From CAYNTG01 sp964400105 (GTDB taxonomy: Bacteria > UBP14 > UBA6098): 41,365 bases of DNA. The translations under genes were made by a program, and so were the position numbers. The stretch covers positions 1 through 41,365 of the forward strand of contig CAYNTG010000014.1 of NCBI GenBank assembly GCA_964400105.1. Direction: 5' to 3'. Positions 39,368-41,365 of this stretch are shown in pieces (position 1 is the stretch's first letter; each line of letters starts with the position of its first letter). The notes beneath the pieces are model-generated. The model ran no database searches. It was given only the letters and a program-made list of their open reading frames with translations, and had not been told where the DNA came from.

Positions 39368-40714
39368 CTATCCGAGAACCTCGGCCAACGTCTCGACGTA
39401 TTGGTACATCTCCTCCGCCGTCCTCTTTTCGGTGACCGCCACGAGCATTTCGTTCGGACGATTCTCGTCAAACTTCGACATCGGAACACCTGCGAGGAAT
39501 CCCTGAACCGCCATATCCAAAACGACATCGTCCGCGCACTTCGGCAAACGAACGGCGAATTCGTTGAAAAAAGGCTCCCCATAGGCAAGCTCGACGCCGT
39601 CGATTTTGCAAAGCTTCGATGCGAGATAATGCGCCTTGTCGTAGCAGAGGCTCGCGATCCTCTCGATCCCATTTTCACCGACGAGCGAGAGATAGACAGT
39701 CGCGGCGAGCGCACAAAGCGCCTCGTTCGTGCAGATATTGCTTGTGGCCTTCTCTCGGCGGATATGCTGCTCCCGCGTCTGAAGCGTCATGACGAAACCG
39801 CGTGTGCCGGCATCGTCGGTGGAAGCTCCGATCAGCCTTCCGGGCATCTTCCGCGTGAATTTCTTCTTTGCGGCGAAAAGCCCGAGATACGGCCCGCCGA
39901 ATCCGAGGGAATTTCCGAGTCCCTGTCCCTCGCCGACCGCGATGTCGGCATCGAACTCGCCAGGAGGGGTAAGCATTCCGAGCGAGATCGGATTAACCGC
40001 AGCGATAAGCAGCGCTTTAGAACCGGCCATAGCATCGCGGAAAGCGAAGCCATCCTCGATGCATCCGACAAAATTGGGATTTTGCATGATCACCGCAGCG
40101 GTATCCTCATCGACGAGGTTCGACAACGCCTCGATATCGGTGACGCCTCCATTCGCGGGACATATAACGATATCGACACCGGTGGGCTTTGTATATGTCC
40201 GCAAAACCCTCAGATAGTGCGGGTGAATCCGCTCTGAAACGACGATTTTGTTCTTTCGAGTCGTCCGCAATGCGAGCAGTCCGGCCTCCGCCACCGCGCT
40301 GGCTCCGTCATAGACGCTGGCGTTCGCGACATCCATGCCCATAAGCATGGCGATCATCGATTGAAACTCGAATATGGCCTGCAAAGTCCCCTGCGAAACC
40401 TCCGCCTGATAAGGCGTGTATGCCGTTTCGAACTCCGGCCGTCCGGTGATATGATGCACAGCCGCCGGTATAAAATGATCGTAAGCGCCGGCGCCGAGAA
40501 AACTCGTCGTCGTTTGAACATCGACATTGGTCGAAGCGAGAGCAAGCGCTTCCGCCAGAACCTCGCACTCGCTCAACGGCTCGGGAAGTTCGAGTGGTCG
40601 GTTTAGGATAAGCCCCTTTGGCACGGCCTTTTCGAGAAGTTCGTCGATAGAATTCAGGCCGAGTGCTTCGAGCATCTCCCGACGGTCGTCTGGAGTATTC
40701 GGTATATAACCCAT
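39368..40714 (-). CDS. gcvPA: Glycine dehydrogenase (decarboxylating) subunit 1
   Basis: 448 residues. N-terminal half of the split P-protein, which pairs with GcvPB. Recognisable family segments: YIPNTPDDRREMLEALGLNS, SFLGAGAYDHFIPAAVHHIT, ETAYTPYQAEVSQGTLQAIF (followed by EFQSM), DVANASVYDGASAVAEA, and PNFVGCIEDGFA. AAGGGG precedes the ATG, and the gene begins 9 bases after gcvH. Length is typical. Cytoplasmic; supplies one-carbon units as methylene-THF together with GcvT (not in this window). Confidence 0.95.
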   Translation of the reverse strand: MGYIPNTPDDRREMLEALGLNSIDELLEKAVPKGLILNRPLELPEPLSECEVLAEALALASTNVDVQTTTSFLGAGAYDHFIPAAVHHITGRPEFETAYTPYQAEVSQGTLQAIFEFQSMIAMLMGMDVANASVYDGASAVAEAGLLALRTTRKNKIVVSERIHPHYLRVLRTYTKPTGVDIVICPANGGVTDIEALSNLVDEDTAAVIMQNPNFVGCIEDGFAFRDAMAGSKALLIAAVNPISLGMLTPPGEFDADIAVGEGQGLGNSLGFGGPYLGLFAAKKKFTRKMPGRLIGASTDDAGTRGFVMTLQTREQHIRREKATSNICTNEALCALAATVYLSLVGENGIERIASLCYDKAHYLASKLCKIDGVELAYGEPFFNEFAVRLPKCADDVVLDMAVQGFLAGVPMSKFDENRPNEMLVAVTEKRTAEEMYQYVETLAEVLG

Positions 40715-40723
40715 AGTAACCCC

Positions 40724-41101
40724 TTATTCGCCGATAAGTTCCTGATATTTTTCAGGTGTAAGTAGATTTTCCAGTTCTTTTTTGTCGCTGATCTTGATTT
40801 TTGTCAGCCAGCCTTTGCCGTATGGGTCTTTATTCACGATCTCCGGTGTTTCCTCCAACAGCTCGTTGATCTCGACGATCTCGCCGGACAGCGGCGCGAA
40901 TGAATCGGACACCGACTTAACCGCCTCGATCGTGCCTATCGATTCGAACTGCGCGACATCGTCGCCGATCGGTGGAAGCTCGACAAAAACAACATCGCCA
41001 AGCTCGCCCTGCGCGTATTCGGTAATACCGCTCGTAGCTATGCCGTCCTCGATCCTAACCCATTCGTGTTCTTTGGTGAACATTAGATCCTTAGGAACCA
41101 T
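40724..41101 (-). CDS. gcvH: Glycine cleavage system H protein
   Basis: 125 residues from the ATG at 41101, which has AAGGAGG a few bases upstream; a longer reading from 41140 would include the hairpin and is rejected. The lipoyl carrier fold is clear: TKEHEWVRIEDGIATSGITE, GELGDVVFVELPPIG, and the lipoyl-lysine Lys62 in ESIGTIEAVKSVSD, then SGEIVEIN and GWLTKIKI. It carries the aminomethyl group between P- and T-protein. First gene of the operon. Confidence 0.96.
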   Translation of the reverse strand: MVPKDLMFTKEHEWVRIEDGIATSGITEYAQGELGDVVFVELPPIGDDVAQFESIGTIEAVKSVSDSFAPLSGEIVEINELLEETPEIVNKDPYGKGWLTKIKISDKKELENLLTPEKYQELIGE

Positions 41102-41123
41102 CGTATCCTCCTTTAAAAATAGC

Positions 41124-41141
41124 CATGACCCGTCGGTCATG
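41124..41141 (-). promoter_or_regulatory. Hairpin or operator at the 5' end of the gcv mRNA
   Basis: CATGACC (41124-41130), CGTC, GGTCATG (41135-41141): a perfect 7-bp inverted repeat whose outer edge falls at the predicted transcription start (about 41142). It could be an operator just downstream of the promoter or a 5' mRNA hairpin. No glycine riboswitch sequence is recognisable in the short leader. Confidence 0.45.
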
Positions 41142-41148
41142 TTTTCAA

Positions 41149-41177
41149 ATTATACGGTTTTACAATATAGAATTCAA
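41149..41177 (-). promoter_or_regulatory. Promoter of the gcv operon
   Basis: On the minus strand TTGAAT (41177-41172), a 17-base spacer and a perfect TATAAT (41154-41149). The start point would be near 41142, leaving a leader of about 41 bases to the gcvH ATG at 41101. Confidence 0.65.
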
Positions 41178-41229
41178 TAGCTTTAATTGCAACAATATTA
41201 TTTGAAGAGATTACATAACATATTATGTA

Positions 41230-41307
41230 TATTTAGAAATTAGTTGAAAAAAGGGGGGGCATTAAGGCCTTCTTTATGGAGTTAGGAACAACCATGAAAG
41301 GAGAACG
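41230..41307 (+). repeat. Leader repeat, copy 2 (inverted relative to 9273-9347)
   Basis: It shares an exact 27-bp block (41230-41256) and an exact 30-bp block (41278-41307) with the copy at 9273-9347. A palindrome ACATAA-CATA-TTATGT lies just upstream (41213-41228). The repeat ends five codons into the next ORF. Confidence 0.8.
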
Positions 41308-41365
41308 CGCACTACAATATCTTCACCGCCATGTCGATAACGTGATGGCATATTATAAGGTGCCG
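41294..41365 (+). CDS. Start of an unknown gene beginning MKGER, cut by the window edge
   Basis: The ATG at 41294 opens MKGERALQYLHRHVDNVMAY, then YKVP at the edge (24 codons, no stop). The GGAG at 41278 is 12 bases before the ATG. The first five codons and the leader are shared with the short ORF at 9286; after that the peptides differ. It is divergent from the gcv operon. Too short for a family assignment. Confidence 0.5.
   Translation, partial: MKGERALQYLHRHVDNVMAYYKVP

Noticed and set aside
41102..41200. Glycine riboswitch upstream of gcvH
   Set aside because: The predicted leader is about 41 bases and lacks the conserved aptamer sequence; only a small hairpin is present.

Overview
This 41.4 kb window looks like the chromosome of an uncultured Gram-negative bacterium from a draft (probably metagenome) assembly. 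The evidence is outer-membrane beta-barrel proteins, lipoproteins with lipoboxes, a patatin fused to a BamA-type barrel, secreted proteins with FlgD-like or NPFN-type C-terminal domains, a split glycine decarboxylase (gcvPA/gcvPB) and a 100-N scaffold gap. This combination recalls candidate phyla around the FCB group (Cloacimonetes, WOR-3, Zixibacteria, Marinimicrobia and similar lineages). That placement is inference, because no rRNA or other phylogenetic marker except an SRP RNA is present.

Layout. (1) 1-176: start of an exported protein on the minus strand, then about 0.6 kb of non-coding DNA with small repeats. (2) 786-7040: a tight plus-strand operon of an exported protein with twelve G(D/N)DxY repeats, a short-chain dehydrogenase, an exported HEAT-repeat protein and a patatin-POTRA-Omp85 protein. 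(3) 7046-9130, minus strand: a cation/proton antiporter followed by a PTS EIIA domain fused to a PII-like domain. (4) 9131-9922: non-coding, with a repeat shared with the right end of the window, a hairpin and an N gap flanked by an identical 55-bp sequence. (5) 9923-20961: a nine-gene plus-strand operon, nearly all exported: OB-fold protein, PorV-like protein, tandem helix-hairpin-helix protein with a predicted outer-membrane barrel, another outer-membrane protein, two CAP-domain lipoproteins, a 5'-nucleotidase, a lipoprotein and an APH-like kinase. (6) 21233-23692: a small membrane protein and a sodium/solute symporter with a FN3-like insertion. (7) 24025-26423: a more AT-rich accessory stretch with a polytopic membrane protein, two gene relics (one the N-terminus of a DNA methyltransferase) and an intact HNH-nuclease-like ORF. 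(8) 26852-30882: two large secreted proteins (lamin-tail and DNRLRE). (9) 30879-33720: small unknown ORFs, an XRE regulator, a large-type SRP RNA (ffs), a PadR regulator and a NYN-domain protein. (10) 33788-41101, minus strand: the glycine cleavage genes gcvH-gcvPA-[two transglutaminase-like exported proteins]-gcvPB. (11) 41230-41365: the second copy of the leader repeat, with the start of an unknown gene.

Two arrangements stand out. The two halves of glycine decarboxylase are separated by a catalytic-looking and a triad-less transglutaminase homologue that are translationally coupled to each other and abut gcvPB. The 9.9-21.0 kb operon joins secreted OB-fold domains, a DNA-binding-type HhH module on a predicted outer-membrane barrel and a 5'-nucleotidase, which could form a surface system for capturing nucleic acid or nucleotides. 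Several plus-strand promoters share a TTGnnn-16/18-TATATT architecture. No CRISPR array, tRNA, rRNA or intact insertion sequence was seen.
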